Below are positions 54,199 to 63,072 of a DNA stretch of 64,000 nucleotides, piece after piece (position 1 is the first letter of the stretch; every line of letters begins with the position of its first letter). Below the pieces are notes generated by a model that saw only the letters and a program-made list of their open reading frames with translations, was not told the DNA's origin and did not search any database. Origin of the DNA: Pseudooceanicola marinus (GTDB lineage: Bacteria > Pseudomonadota > Alphaproteobacteria > Rhodobacterales > Rhodobacteraceae); contig NZ_PGTC01000009.1 in assembly GCF_002786295.1 (NCBI RefSeq), forward strand, positions 496,001 through 560,000, in the 5' to 3' direction. The position numbers and the translations under genes are program-made.

Positions 54199-54199
<1 letters not shown>
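53465..54199 (+). CDS. ABC transporter ATP-binding protein, LivG type
   Basis: A 244-residue ATPase. Walker A GPNGAGKTT, Q-loop YTFQITSVFARLSC, signature LSYGHQRLLEIAMGL and Walker B LLILDEPTQGL are visible; the C-terminal AEIHANPAVQAAYLG extension is typical of LivG. The signature motif is LSYGHQR instead of LSGGQQ, which is common in this group. Confidence 0.94.
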
Positions 54200-54906
<707 letters not shown>

Positions 54907-54928
54907 CCGCCGCGAAGGGAACGAGACG

Positions 54929-54953
54929 GGGGCCCCCACGCGGGCCCCTTTTT
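54929..54953 (+). terminator. Terminator of the liv-type ABC operon
   Basis: GGGGCCC-CCACGC-GGGCCCC followed by TTTTT, 22 bases after the LivF-type stop codon. Confidence 0.93.
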
Positions 54954-54978
54954 CGTTTCAGGGGCCCTGAATCAGATC

Positions 54979-55040
54979 CGCCCGGAGCTTTCGCTCCGGG
55001 CGGGCTCCGTCACTCCCCGTTACCTGAGTGGAAAACGGGG
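54979..55040. other. Two further hairpins before the convergent MarR gene
   Basis: CGCCCGGAGC-TTTC-GCTCCGGGCG (54979-55002) has a perfect 10-base stem, and CCCCGTT-N12-AACGGGG (55015-55040) follows. The first may terminate the convergent MarR transcript, although its T-run is poor on both strands. Confidence 0.6.
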
Positions 55041-55114
55041 CGACACACCTCTTTGCCGCGGGTCTTCGTGAGTGGTGGCACGGGATCGGCGCATGGGGGC
55101 AGGGCCCTGGCGGA

Positions 55115-55552
55115 TCAGCCCATCTTGGCAAGCAGGGAGAGGAGGGTTTCGCGTTCCTTGTCGCTGAGCGGCGCAAGGGTTTCGGTGCTGATCTTCAGCG
55201 CGGCCCCCGCCAGTTCGGCATAAAGCGCGCGACCGGCCTCGGTGGGGATCAGGTAGTGGCGGCGGCGGTCCACCGGGTCGGGTTCCGCCGTCACCAGGTC
55301 ACGGGCGCGCAGCCGGTCGGCCACCCCCTTGATCGTGGCGGCATCCATCGCCGTGGCACGGCCCAGGGCGTTCTGCGACGTCGGGCCCAGCTCACAGAGT
55401 TTGGCCAGGGCCGCGAACTGTGTCGCGGTCAGGGCGGAGAGGTTCTGGGAGAAGATCGACAGGTGACGCTGGCTGGCCTTGCGCAGCAGGAAACCGACCT
55501 GTTCGTCGAGGCGGTAACGGGCCGCGTCGTCATCTGAAAAGTCGTAATGCAT
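55115..55552 (-). CDS. MarR-family transcriptional regulator
   Basis: A 145-residue regulator. After RLDEQVGFLLRKASQRH the winged helix reads LTATQFAALAKLCELGPTSQNALGRATAMDAATIKGVADRLRARDLV and the beta wing is DPVDRRRHYLIPTEAGRAL. Start 55552 is preferred because ATGs at 55612 and 55618 lie in the promoter region of the divergent operon. It is divergent from the reductase-like operon and probably represses it through site C. Confidence 0.85.
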   Translation of the reverse strand: MHYDFSDDDAARYRLDEQVGFLLRKASQRHLSIFSQNLSALTATQFAALAKLCELGPTSQNALGRATAMDAATIKGVADRLRARDLVTAEPDPVDRRRHYLIPTEAGRALYAELAGAALKISTETLAPLSDKERETLLSLLAKMG

Positions 55553-55609
55553 GGAAAATGGTCTCTCGATCAAAGCGGGGAGGATCAGACTGTCGGGGAT
55601 CTGGAAAGG

Positions 55610-55640
55610 CATTGACACCTGCGGGTCATCTGAGTCAATA
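55610..55640. promoter_or_regulatory. Overlapping face-to-face promoters, reductase operon and MarR gene
   Basis: Plus strand: TTGACA (55612-55617), 17 bases, TCAATA (55635-55640). Minus strand: TTGACT (55638-55633), 17 bases, TCAATG (55615-55610). Each -35 box overlaps the other promoter's -10 box, so the two should exclude each other. Confidence 0.5.
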
Positions 55641-55641
55641 C

Positions 55642-55661
55642 CATTTGTATACCAACGAATG
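55642..55661. promoter_or_regulatory. Operator-like sequence (site C) at the reductase operon promoter
   Basis: CATTTGTATACCAACGAATG contains TTGTATACCAA, close to the TnGTATACnA sites of GntR-FCD or similar sites of MarR regulators, within imperfect CATTtG/CgAATG arms. It begins right after the plus-strand -10 box. Confidence 0.6.
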
Positions 55662-55754
55662 TGACGCGGCGTGAAAACCCCTGCTTCACGTTACGAGGCC
55701 CCTGTTCCTCGCGAACGCGCAGGCCTGCGAGCCACTCTTGAAAGGATGTCCGCC

Positions 55755-57248
55755 ATGGCGCCCGTGGACAAGATCAGATGCGATGCCTGCCCTGTCATGT
55801 GCTACGTGGCCGAGGGACGCACCGGCGCCTGCGACCGCTATGCCAATGAAAACGGCAAGATCGTGCGCTGCGACCCGGTGACGGTGCTGGATCGCACCCT
55901 GGCCGCGGGCCAGGAGGTGCGCCCCTTCCTGCCCGCCGAGGGCGACTGGGATGGCACGATGATCGCGGGGCGCGACCTCTTCGTCTCCGGCCTGGGTGCC
56001 GGCACCACCTATCCCGATTTCAAACCCGCCCCCTTCATCGTCAGCCGCGAGGTCGAAGGCGTCGATACCGTCACCGTGGTGACCGAGGCGATCTATTCCT
56101 ATTGCGGCGTGAAGGTGAAGATCGACACCGACCGCCACCTCGGCGACGAGGCCGCGGCCGTGCGCGCCGAGGGCGAGGTGATCGGCCATGTGACCACCGG
56201 CGAATATGGATCGCAGATGTTGTCGCTGGGCGGCGTGGACCACCTGACCGGCGGGTCGAAGGCCGAGGGCCGCGCCACCTGCAACAACCTGATGGCGCTG
56301 TGCAACGGCGAGGCGGTGGAGTTGTCGATCGACGGCGGCTCGACCGTCATCGTGCAGGCGGGGCAGGCGCCGATCGTGGACGGCCAGGCCGAAACCCGGA
56401 TGCGCGTCGGCTGCGGCTCGGCCACCATCGGCATGTTCGCGACCCAATGGCAGGGCCACGTGGACGAGGTGGTGGTGGTCGACGACCACATCACCGGCGT
56501 CGTCTCTGAACACCAGGCGGGCAAGGTCATCGGCTGGGAAGATACGGGCATCCGCATCAAGGGCCGCCGGTCCACCCCGGGGCGCTACTTCCAGGTGGCC
56601 GAACCGGGCCTGGGCTGGGGCGGCACCGATATCTCGGATCCGCTGACCATCCTCGACAAGTGGCTGGAAAAGAAGGGCGCGCGGCCCGGGCTGACCCTGC
56701 TGATGGTTTCGACCACCGGCGAACACGCGGCCTACTACGTGCTGGACGAGAACCTTGAGCCGCAGCCCGCGCCCATGCCCGAGGCGCTGGTGCGCTCCGT
56801 CGCGCTGATCGAGGAGAACTGCGAACCCGCGCTTTGCACCGTGATGTTCTGTGCCGGCGCCGGCGGGTCCCTTCGCTCTGGCGTGACGCAGAACCCGGTG
56901 CGGTTGACCCGTGCCGTGCAGGCGGGCGAGGCGAAGGTGACCCTGGGCGGGGCCGATGTCTTCCTCTGGCCCGGCGGTGGCATCACCGTGATGGCCAATG
57001 TGCTGGACATGCCGAAGAACTCCTTCGGGTATGTGCCCACACCCGCGCTGGTGGCGCCGCTGGAATTCACCATGCCGCGCGACCTCTACGTGGGTCTTGG
57101 CGGGCATGACGGGGCGATCCGCCCGATCCGCGACGTGCTGGAACGGGGGGGCGAGTACCACAACGTCTTCCGCGCCCTTGGCCGAGAGGTTGGGGCCGAC
57201 GACGAGACGGTCAAGCCCTTCCCGGGTGACAGCAAGAAGGCCGGCTGA
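55755..57248 (+). CDS. 6-hydroxynicotinate reductase-like iron-sulfur protein
   Basis: A 497-residue protein that I recognise as the family annotated 6-hydroxynicotinate reductase. The N terminus has a ferredoxin-like cluster motif, C9-x2-C12-x3-C16-x9-C26, with C39 further on (IRCDACPVMC, TGACDRYANENG). Conserved blocks include TYPDFKPAPFIVSREVEGVDTVTVVTEA, GGVDHLTGGSKAEGRATCNN and WGGTDISDP. In Eubacterium barkeri the founding enzyme reduces 6-hydroxynicotinate and carries covalent flavin plus Fe-S clusters. Start 55755 is chosen because AAAGGA is spaced 8 bases ahead; the frame is open to a GTG at 55671. It overlaps the UPF0280 gene by one base. Substrate here is unknown. Confidence 0.75.
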   Translation: MAPVDKIRCDACPVMCYVAEGRTGACDRYANENGKIVRCDPVTVLDRTLAAGQEVRPFLPAEGDWDGTMIAGRDLFVSGLGAGTTYPDFKPAPFIVSREVEGVDTVTVVTEAIYSYCGVKVKIDTDRHLGDEAAAVRAEGEVIGHVTTGEYGSQMLSLGGVDHLTGGSKAEGRATCNNLMALCNGEAVELSIDGGSTVIVQAGQAPIVDGQAETRMRVGCGSATIGMFATQWQGHVDEVVVVDDHITGVVSEHQAGKVIGWEDTGIRIKGRRSTPGRYFQVAEPGLGWGGTDISDPLTILDKWLEKKGARPGLTLLMVSTTGEHAAYYVLDENLEPQPAPMPEALVRSVALIEENCEPALCTVMFCAGAGGSLRSGVTQNPVRLTRAVQAGEAKVTLGGADVFLWPGGGITVMANVLDMPKNSFGYVPTPALVAPLEFTMPRDLYVGLGGHDGAIRPIRDVLERGGEYHNVFRALGREVGADDETVKPFPGDSKKAG

Positions 57249-58051
57249 TGCAGGCGGGGCTGTTGCCCGACGGGGTGCGGCTGCACCTGAACGCCGGGCC
57301 GATCGACCTGGTGATCTTCGCCGAAGCGGCGCTGCGGCAAGCGGCCTATGACGCCGCCTGCGCCCGATTTGACGGCCTGCTGGAAGAGCTGGTGGCGGAA
57401 CTGCCGGAGCTGCGTCGCGCAGGCGGACAGGGGCAGGGCCCGGTGGCGGCGCGGATGGTTACCGCCGTCGCACCCTTCGCCCCCGATTTCATCACCCCCA
57501 TGGCCGCCGTCGCCGGCAGCGTCGCCGAGGAGATCCTGGCGGCGATGATCGCGGTGGCTCCCGAAGCGAAGCTCTGGGTCAACAATGGTGGCGACATCGC
57601 CTGGGCCCCCGGCCGCGAAGGCATGCGGCTGGCGCTGCCCGGAGGCCGCGTGGACCTGCCGCCCGAGGCGCCCTTTCGCGGCTGCGCGACGTCGGGCCGG
57701 GGCGGGCGCAGCCATTCCCTTGGTATCGCAGACGCGGTGACGGTACTGGCGCGCGGCGCAGCCGCGGCGGATGCGGCGGCCACGATGATCGCCAACCGCG
57801 TGGATCTGCCGGACCACCCGGCGGTGACGCGACAACCCGCGGAGGAGCTGAGCCCCGACAGCGACCTGGGCGCGCGACCCGTTACGGTTGACCTGGGGCC
57901 GCTGACCTCGGAAGAGGTGGCAAGGGCGCTGGACGCGGGCCTGACCTATGCCGAGGATCTGCGCGCGCGGAACCTGATCGGCGCGGCGCATCTGGCGCTG
58001 GCGGGCGAGGTCCGGACGACGGGCGCGATGAAAGACATGCTGCGCGGCTGA
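57248..58051 (+). CDS. UPF0280 family protein (ApbE-like)
   Basis: A 267-residue protein of the UPF0280 family, related to the flavin transferase ApbE. The characteristic motif is AKLWVNNGGDIAW (NNGGD at 112-116), matching the N-x-GGD of ApbE that binds FAD and metal; FRGCATSGRGGRSHSLGIADAVTVLA is the second family block with the SxG and AD residues. It overlaps the reductase-like gene by one base. I infer that it may attach flavin to that reductase, since the characterised homologue holds covalent flavin; this is untested. Confidence 0.75.
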   Translation: MQAGLLPDGVRLHLNAGPIDLVIFAEAALRQAAYDAACARFDGLLEELVAELPELRRAGGQGQGPVAARMVTAVAPFAPDFITPMAAVAGSVAEEILAAMIAVAPEAKLWVNNGGDIAWAPGREGMRLALPGGRVDLPPEAPFRGCATSGRGGRSHSLGIADAVTVLARGAAAADAAATMIANRVDLPDHPAVTRQPAEELSPDSDLGARPVTVDLGPLTSEEVARALDAGLTYAEDLRARNLIGAAHLALAGEVRTTGAMKDMLRG

Positions 58052-58109
58052 CCGGCCGGGCGGACAGAACCGGACGCGCCGGGCGCGTCCCCGACAGATG
58101 GAGGGCCCG

Positions 58110-58688
58110 ATGGCCGAATTCACCCTGCGCAAGACGCAAGTCATCCTCGAAGAGATCCACCATGACGGCGGTCCCGTCAGCGGTCCGCGTGTCCGCGGCG
58201 CGGTGCTGGCCCTGGTGAAGAACCCCTATGCGGGCACCTACCAGGAGGATCTGACCCAGGCGATGGAAGACCTGAAACCCCTGGGCCTGGCCATGGCGCG
58301 CAAGCTGGTCGAGGCCATGGGCGGGGTCGAGGGGATCGACGCCTACGGCAAGGGCGCCATCGCCGGGGAGCAGGGCGAGCTGGAACATGCCGCGCTGTGG
58401 CACGTCGCGGGCGGCTATTCCATGCGCGAAGTGCTGGGCGAATCTCTGGCCATCGTGCCTTCGTCGAAGAAGCAGGGCGGGCCGGGCACCCGGTTGGACG
58501 TGCCCCTGGGGCACACCAATGCCGCCTACGTGCGCTCGCATTTCGACGCGATGGAAGTGGGCCTGCCCGAAGGTCCGCGCGCGGATGAGATCCTCTATGT
58601 GCTGACCATGTCCAAGGGGCCGCGCATCCATGCCCGCCTCGGCGGTCTGGCAGCGGACGAGATCAGCAAGTTCGATGGGTTGCGCTGA
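58110..58688 (+). CDS. 'Amino acid synthesis' family protein (AA_synth domain)
   Basis: A 192-residue protein assigned from memory to the AA_synth (PF06684) family, whose biochemical function is not established despite its name. Diagnostic stretches are RKTQVILEEIHHDGGP, NPYAGTYQEDLTQAMEDLKPLG, GKGAIAGEQGELEHAALWHVAGGYSMREVLG and VPLGHTNAAYVRSHFD. Start 58110 has GGAGG spaced 5 bases ahead. It closes the operon with the reductase-like and UPF0280 genes, a trio that I recall recurring in rhodobacters and rhizobia. Confidence 0.75.
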   Translation: MAEFTLRKTQVILEEIHHDGGPVSGPRVRGAVLALVKNPYAGTYQEDLTQAMEDLKPLGLAMARKLVEAMGGVEGIDAYGKGAIAGEQGELEHAALWHVAGGYSMREVLGESLAIVPSSKKQGGPGTRLDVPLGHTNAAYVRSHFDAMEVGLPEGPRADEILYVLTMSKGPRIHARLGGLAADEISKFDGLR

Positions 58689-58759
58689 GGCGCGACCTTA
58701 TTTGCAATGGGCCGGTTTGCAGTTTGCAACCGGCCCCGCCGCACCCGTGACCTCGCGGA

Positions 58760-59782
58760 TCAGCTCTCCGCGCGGTCGATGGAGCGCAGCAGGGCGGTGA
58801 CCATCTCCAGCTTCGGCGTGGCGATGCCGTGGCTGCGGCCCACGGCCAGGGCGGCGCCGAAGATCGGTTCGATCTCCATCGGGCGGCCGCGCTCCAGATC
58901 CTGCAGGGTCGAGGGCTTGAAGGCAGCGCCCTCGCGGGCGCGGATCAGCCGCTTTTCCGGATCTTCCAGCAGTTCGGCGCCCTCGGCATCGGCCACGGCG
59001 GCCACCTCCATCACGATGTCGCGGGTCAGCTCGAACAGGACCGGATCGGCCAGCATGCTGTTCATCGGCGCCCGCGCCAGGGTGCAGACGGAATTGAAGC
59101 CGCAGTTCGAGTAGAGCTTTGAAAAGATGGCGTTCTGGAAGGGCTGCGTCTGTTTCGTCACCAGCCCAGCCGCGTCGAAGATCGTGGCCAGCCGCTCCAC
59201 GTCGGTACGGTCCTGACCGGGCAGGCGGCCCAGGTCGAAATGCCCATCGATGTTGACCTCAACGTGGCCCGGCTCTGGCAGGGTGGCGCCGATGACGGCA
59301 ATGGCGCCGATGGCGCGCTCAGGCCCGATCTCGCGCCACAACACGCCGCCCGGATCGACCTCTTCGGCACCCTTCTGCCCGCCCGATCCGTCGGCGATCG
59401 GGTACCACCAAGGCACCCCGTTCACCACCGGCAAGATGCGCCCGTGCGGGGCCAGCAGGCGGCCCAGCTTCTCGGCCATGGGCGGGACCTGATGGCCCTT
59501 CAGCGCGGTGATCACGATGTCCTGCGGCGGCAGGGTGTCGGGGTCGTCGGTGGCCGTCACCTGCACCACCTGGTTGCCCTCGGGTGTGGTCAGGCGCAGT
59601 CCCTGGGACTGGATCGCGGCCAGATGCGCGCCCCGCGCCACGACCGACACGTCCGCCAGACAGGCCGCCTCAGCGGCCAGGGCCAGCTTCGCGGCGATGG
59701 TGCCGCCGATGGCCCCGGCGCCGACGACACAGACAGACAGCGGGCGATCGGGCAGGGGCGGCAGCGGGGCGGATGCGGGCAT
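58760..59782 (-). CDS. 2-dehydropantoate 2-reductase-family protein
   Basis: A 340-residue NAD(P)-dependent reductase of the PanE/ApbA family. The Rossmann start is VCVVGAGAIGGTIAAKLA; VVARGAHLAAIQSQGLRL and ITALKGHQV follow, then KLYSNCGFNSVCTLARAPMN in the position of the catalytic Lys-Asn region and the C-terminal RPMEIEPIFGAALAVGRSHGIATPKLEMV. GAGGAGA precedes the start. Because many PanE-like paralogues act on other 2-keto acids, ketopantoate as substrate is not certain. Next to the heterocycle-type operon but on the opposite strand. Confidence 0.82.
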   Translation of the reverse strand: MPASAPLPPLPDRPLSVCVVGAGAIGGTIAAKLALAAEAACLADVSVVARGAHLAAIQSQGLRLTTPEGNQVVQVTATDDPDTLPPQDIVITALKGHQVPPMAEKLGRLLAPHGRILPVVNGVPWWYPIADGSGGQKGAEEVDPGGVLWREIGPERAIGAIAVIGATLPEPGHVEVNIDGHFDLGRLPGQDRTDVERLATIFDAAGLVTKQTQPFQNAIFSKLYSNCGFNSVCTLARAPMNSMLADPVLFELTRDIVMEVAAVADAEGAELLEDPEKRLIRAREGAAFKPSTLQDLERGRPMEIEPIFGAALAVGRSHGIATPKLEMVTALLRSIDRAES

Positions 59783-59851
59783 GGGGCGTCTCCTCGGAAC
59801 GTTTGCTGCTTCCGGAGTCGCACGCCGGCGGCGCGGCGGCAAGCGCGAGGC

Positions 59852-59880
59852 TTGACATGCGCGGTCCCGCGGCGGACATA
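59852..59880 (+). promoter_or_regulatory. Promoter of the trpL-trpE(G) transcript
   Basis: TTGACA (59852-59857) and GACATA (59875-59880) are 17 bases apart, about 100 bases upstream of the leader peptide. Confidence 0.6.
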
Positions 59881-59978
59881 CGAGGGGTTCCTTGCCCCGA
59901 CTGTCGGCTCCGCGCCGTGACGGAGCGGCAAGGACGGCATTTTCGGCCCCACGCGGGCCCTGGAGAGGACGAAGGGCA

Positions 59979-60026
59979 ATGCTCGGGAAGCGATGGCAAT
60001 TCTGGCCGCTTTCCTGGCGATGGTGA
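59979..60026 (+). CDS. trpL: trp leader peptide
   Basis: A 15-codon reading frame, MLGKRWQFWPLSWRW, with four Trp codons, starts 10 bases after GGACGA and has AAGGG nearby. Its position between the promoter and trpE(G) and its Trp content identify a transcription-attenuation leader peptide, as known for trpE(G) of Sinorhizobium meliloti. An 8-pair hairpin at 60016-60036 overlaps its last two Trp codons. Confidence 0.88.
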   Translation: MLGKRWQFWPLSWRW

Positions 60027-60036
60027 CACCATCGCC
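60016..60036 (+). promoter_or_regulatory. Hairpin of the trp attenuator
   Basis: GGCGATGG-TGACA-CCATCGCC forms at the end of the leader peptide, with ACCCTTTTCC a few bases later. It may be the ribosome-sensitive hairpin; a separate terminator could not be fixed by eye. GGCGGC (60060-60065) and GCCGCC (60100-60105) can also pair. Confidence 0.6.
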
Positions 60037-60124
60037 CCGCTGACCCTTTTCCAAATTCCGGCGGCCCCGGCCCGATTGCCCCGCGCTGACACGCTGCGTG
60101 CCGCCCCTGCCAAGAGAAGCTGAC

Positions 60125-62281
60125 ATGACTGACCTGACCTTCCGAACCAAGGGGGGCGTGAACGTCACCCGCAAGGAACTGCCGGGGGTGTATCCCCGCG
60201 ACACCGAGGCGCTGGCCCGACGGCTGGATTCGCACCGGGGCGTTCTGCTCTCCTCCAACTACGAATACCCGGGCCGCTACACCCGCTGGGATTTCGGTTT
60301 CGCCGAGCCGCCGCTGGTGGTCGAGGCGCGGGGCCGCGCGATGCGCATCGCCGCCCTGAACGGCCGGGGCCGCGTCCTGCTGCAGATCATCGCGCCGGTT
60401 CTGGAAGGGCTGGACGCGATCGAGACCGCCGAGGCGAGCGAGGATGAGATCGCCCTGACGATCCGCAAGCCGACGCGGGTGATCAGCGAGGAAGAACGCT
60501 CCCGCGCGCCCTCCGTCTTCTCGGTCCTGCGCCAGATCGTCGATCTGTTCTTTACCGAGGAAGACGGGCACCTGGGGCTTTACGGCGCCTTCGGCTACGA
60601 CCTGGCCTTCCAGTTCGAGCCGATTGATTTCGCCCGGGAGCGCCCGGAGGATCAGCGCGACCTGGTGCTGTTCCTGGCGGACGACATCATCGTCAGTGAC
60701 CACTATTCCACCACGACCACCCGCTATCGTTACGAGTTCAGCGCCGGCGACCTGAGCACCGAGGGTCTGGCGGGCGGGATTGCCGCCGAACCCTTCCAGC
60801 AGGGCCCGGAGGATGTGCCGCGCGGCGACCACGTGCCTGGCGAATATGCCAAGCTGGTGGTGTCCGCGAAGGAGAGCTTCCGCCGCGGTGACCTGTTCGA
60901 GGTGGTGCCGGGCCAGGTTTTCTACGAGCCTTGCCACGACAGCCCCTCGGCCATTTACGAGCGGCTGAAGAAGATCAATCCGGCCCCCTTCGGTTTCATC
61001 ATGAACCTGGGCGAACAGGAATACCTCGTGGGCGCCAGCCCCGAGATGTTCGTGCGCGTGACCGGGCGCCGGGTGGAAACCTGCCCGATCTCCGGCACCA
61101 TCAAGCGCGGCCGGGACGCCATCGAAGACAGCGAGCAGATCCTGACGCTTCTGCAGTCGAAGAAGGACGAGAGCGAGCTGACCATGTGTTCCGACGTGGA
61201 TCGCAACGACAAGAGCCGCGTCTGCGAACCGGGGTCGGTGCGGGTCATCGGGCGGCGCCAGATCGAGATGTACTCGCGCCTGATCCATACCGTCGACCAT
61301 ATCGAGGGCCGTCTGCGCGAGGGCATGGACAGCATGGATGCCTTTCTCAGCCACACCTGGGCGGTGACGGTGACTGGTGCGCCTAAACTTTGGGCGATGC
61401 GGTTCATCGAGAAACACGAAAAGAGCACGCGCAAATGGTATGGTGGTGCCGTGGGGGCGGTGCAATTCAATGGCGACATGAATACCGGCCTGACCCTGCG
61501 CACCATTCGCATCAAGAACGGTGTGGCGGAGGTCCGCGCGGGCGCAACCCTGCTGAATGACAGTGACCCGGACGCCGAGGAGGCCGAGACCGAGCTGAAG
61601 GCCTCTGCCATGCGCGCCGCCATTCGCGGGGATCGCGGCAGCAATGACGGGGCCGGCGACGGAACGCGCCTGCCGCGCGGCAAGGGGCGACGCATTCTTC
61701 TGGTCGATCACGAGGATTCCTTCGTCCATACGCTTGCGAATTATTTCCGCCAGACCGGCGCAGAGGTAATGACGACGCGCACTCCGGTTATTGAACAAGT
61801 GTTCGACGATTTCGCCCCGGATCTTGTTGTCCTTTCTCCCGGGCCGGGCAGCCCATCCGATTTCGGGACTGCGGAAACGATCCGGAAATGCCTGGATCGT
61901 AATCTGGCGCTATTTGGCGTCTGTTTGGGGCTGCAATCCATTTGCGAACATGCTGGCGCTGAATTGCGTCAGTTGGAGGAACCGATGCATGGCAAACCCT
62001 CCCGCATTCGGATTTCGGAACCGGGACTCGTATTCGATGGCCTGGGCGAGGAGGTTACCGTCGGGCGCTATCATTCGATTCACGTGGTCGAAGCGACCCT
62101 GCCGCCGGAGTTGCGCGTCACCGCCCGCACAGATGACGGGATCGTGATGGGCGTGGAGCATCGCGATTTGCCCGTCGCAGCCGTGCAATTCCACCCCGAG
62201 TCCATCATGTCATTGGGGCAGGATGCCGGAATGCGCATGATCGAAAACGTCGTCGAGCGTTTGGGTATTTTAAACAAGTAG
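60125..62281 (+). CDS. trpE(G): Anthranilate synthase, fused TrpE-TrpG
   Basis: A 718-residue fusion of the chorismate-using synthase and the glutamine amidotransferase, the first step of tryptophan synthesis. The TrpE part has [20 protein letters not shown], the feedback-type core, and the catalytic [17 protein letters not shown] and [16 protein letters not shown] blocks. From about residue 525 the TrpG part starts ([18 protein letters not shown]) with the Cys nucleophile in [15 protein letters not shown] and His-Glu in [10 protein letters not shown]. This fused form is characteristic of rhizobia and relatives. The gene is controlled by trpL. Confidence 0.95.
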   Translation: MTDLTFRTKGGVNVTRKELPGVYPRDTEALARRLDSHRGVLLSSNYEYPGRYTRWDFGFAEPPLVVEARGRAMRIAALNGRGRVLLQIIAPVLEGLDAIETAEASEDEIALTIRKPTRVISEEERSRAPSVFSVLRQIVDLFFTEEDGHLGLYGAFGYDLAFQFEPIDFARERPEDQRDLVLFLADDIIVSDHYSTTTTRYRYEFSAGDLSTEGLAGGIAAEPFQQGPEDVPRGDHVPGEYAKLVVSAKESFRRGDLFEVVPGQVFYEPCHDSPSAIYERLKKINPAPFGFIMNLGEQEYLVGASPEMFVRVTGRRVETCPISGTIKRGRDAIEDSEQILTLLQSKKDESELTMCSDVDRNDKSRVCEPGSVRVIGRRQIEMYSRLIHTVDHIEGRLREGMDSMDAFLSHTWAVTVTGAPKLWAMRFIEKHEKSTRKWYGGAVGAVQFNGDMNTGLTLRTIRIKNGVAEVRAGATLLNDSDPDAEEAETELKASAMRAAIRGDRGSNDGAGDGTRLPRGKGRRILLVDHEDSFVHTLANYFRQTGAEVMTTRTPVIEQVFDDFAPDLVVLSPGPGSPSDFGTAETIRKCLDRNLALFGVCLGLQSICEHAGAELRQLEEPMHGKPSRIRISEPGLVFDGLGEEVTVGRYHSIHVVEATLPPELRVTARTDDGIVMGVEHRDLPVAAVQFHPESIMSLGQDAGMRMIENVVERLGILNK

Positions 62282-62332
62282 GTAAAGGGTGTCGCTTTTT
62301 AGCGTCTGCATTTGCACGAAACTTCGGCAAAG

Positions 62333-62366
62333 ATGGCCGGGCGAAGCAGTTCGCCCGGCCATTTTT
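62333..62366 (+). terminator. trpE(G) terminator
   Basis: ATGGCCGGGCGAA-GCAG-TTCGCCCGGCCAT, a perfect 13-pair stem, followed by TTTTT, 51 bases after the stop codon. Confidence 0.95.
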
Positions 62367-62546
62367 CGCCGAGAACGTCCCGCATGTGAATGGCGGGAAA
62401 GTTGCTTTTGACAGTTTCCGCGATGTGACGCTGGTTTGTTAATAGAAATTAGATACATTTTGGTTGCTCATTGCAAAATCACTGGTGTAAGAGGCGGAAT
62501 GGGTGACGGGAAGTCTCCTTTCCCCAAGCGTAAAGGATGTGTGATT

Positions 62547-62867
62547 ATGCTGGATATTGATTTGGATACCCTGTCCCTGGGTGATCTGAAGAAGCTGCAG
62601 GCCCGTGTTTCGACGGCGATCAAGACCTACGAAGAACGTCAACGCAAAGCGGCTCTGGTCGAACTTGAAGCCAAGGCCGCCGAGATGGGCTTCAGCCTTT
62701 CCGAATTGACCGGGCAGACCGGGCGGAAGGCGAAAGTGAACCCGCCGAAATACCGCAATCCGGAAGATGGCACGCAAACCTGGAGCGGCCGCGGTCGCCA
62801 GCCGGCCTGGATCAAGGATGCCCTGGCGCGTGGTGAATCCCTGGATGCGTTCCTGATCGTGAAGTGA
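62547..62867 (+). CDS. H-NS-family nucleoid protein (HvrA-like)
   Basis: A 106-residue protein of the H-NS family. Residues 10-47 form a coiled-coil oligomerisation part (LSLGDLKKLQARVSTAIKTYEERQRKAALVELEAKAAEMG), and residues 68-92 are the DNA-binding part KYRNPEDGTQTWSGRGRQPAWIK with the AT-hook-like TWSGRGRQP at 78-86. HvrA of Rhodobacter regulates photosynthesis and nitrogen genes; here it more likely silences AT-rich DNA in general. AAGGA lies 9 bases before the start. It is monocistronic with a terminator at 62937. Confidence 0.9.
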   Translation: MLDIDLDTLSLGDLKKLQARVSTAIKTYEERQRKAALVELEAKAAEMGFSLSELTGQTGRKAKVNPPKYRNPEDGTQTWSGRGRQPAWIKDALARGESLDAFLIVK

Positions 62868-62936
62868 TCTAAGACGTTCTGAGGGCGATCGATATGACTG
62901 GTCGCCTGAGATCGTCAGGCACCGCCAGCGGTGCAG

Positions 62937-62960
62937 AAGGGCCCCTCGTGGGCCCTTTTT
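62937..62960 (+). terminator. Terminator of the H-NS-like gene
   Basis: AAGGGCCC-CTCGT-GGGCCCTT followed by TTT, 70 bases after the stop codon. Confidence 0.9.
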
Positions 62961-63072
62961 CCTGTCTCCGCTTCCGGTCGCCAGAGTGATCTGCCGTCAT
63001 CCTGTCGGAAATCCCCCGGGCGACAGGGCCCGAAGGCTTGCCATGAGCGCGGCGCCGGGGCAGGGGAGTGGC

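Noticed and set aside
56398-56430. GSAT stretch in the reductase-like protein as an ApbE flavinylation motif
   Set aside because: It lacks the upstream Asp and the S/T-G-A-T order of known targets, so it is not called as a site.
60060-60105. GGCGGC/GCCGCC pairing as the trp terminator
   Set aside because: No T-run follows, and the long loop makes the pairing uncertain; mentioned only as a possible pair.
59783-61798. Minus-strand extension of the ketopantoate-reductase-family frame to 1012 codons
   Set aside because: The part beyond 59782 is antisense to trpL and trpE(G). The real start at 59782 has a good ribosome site.
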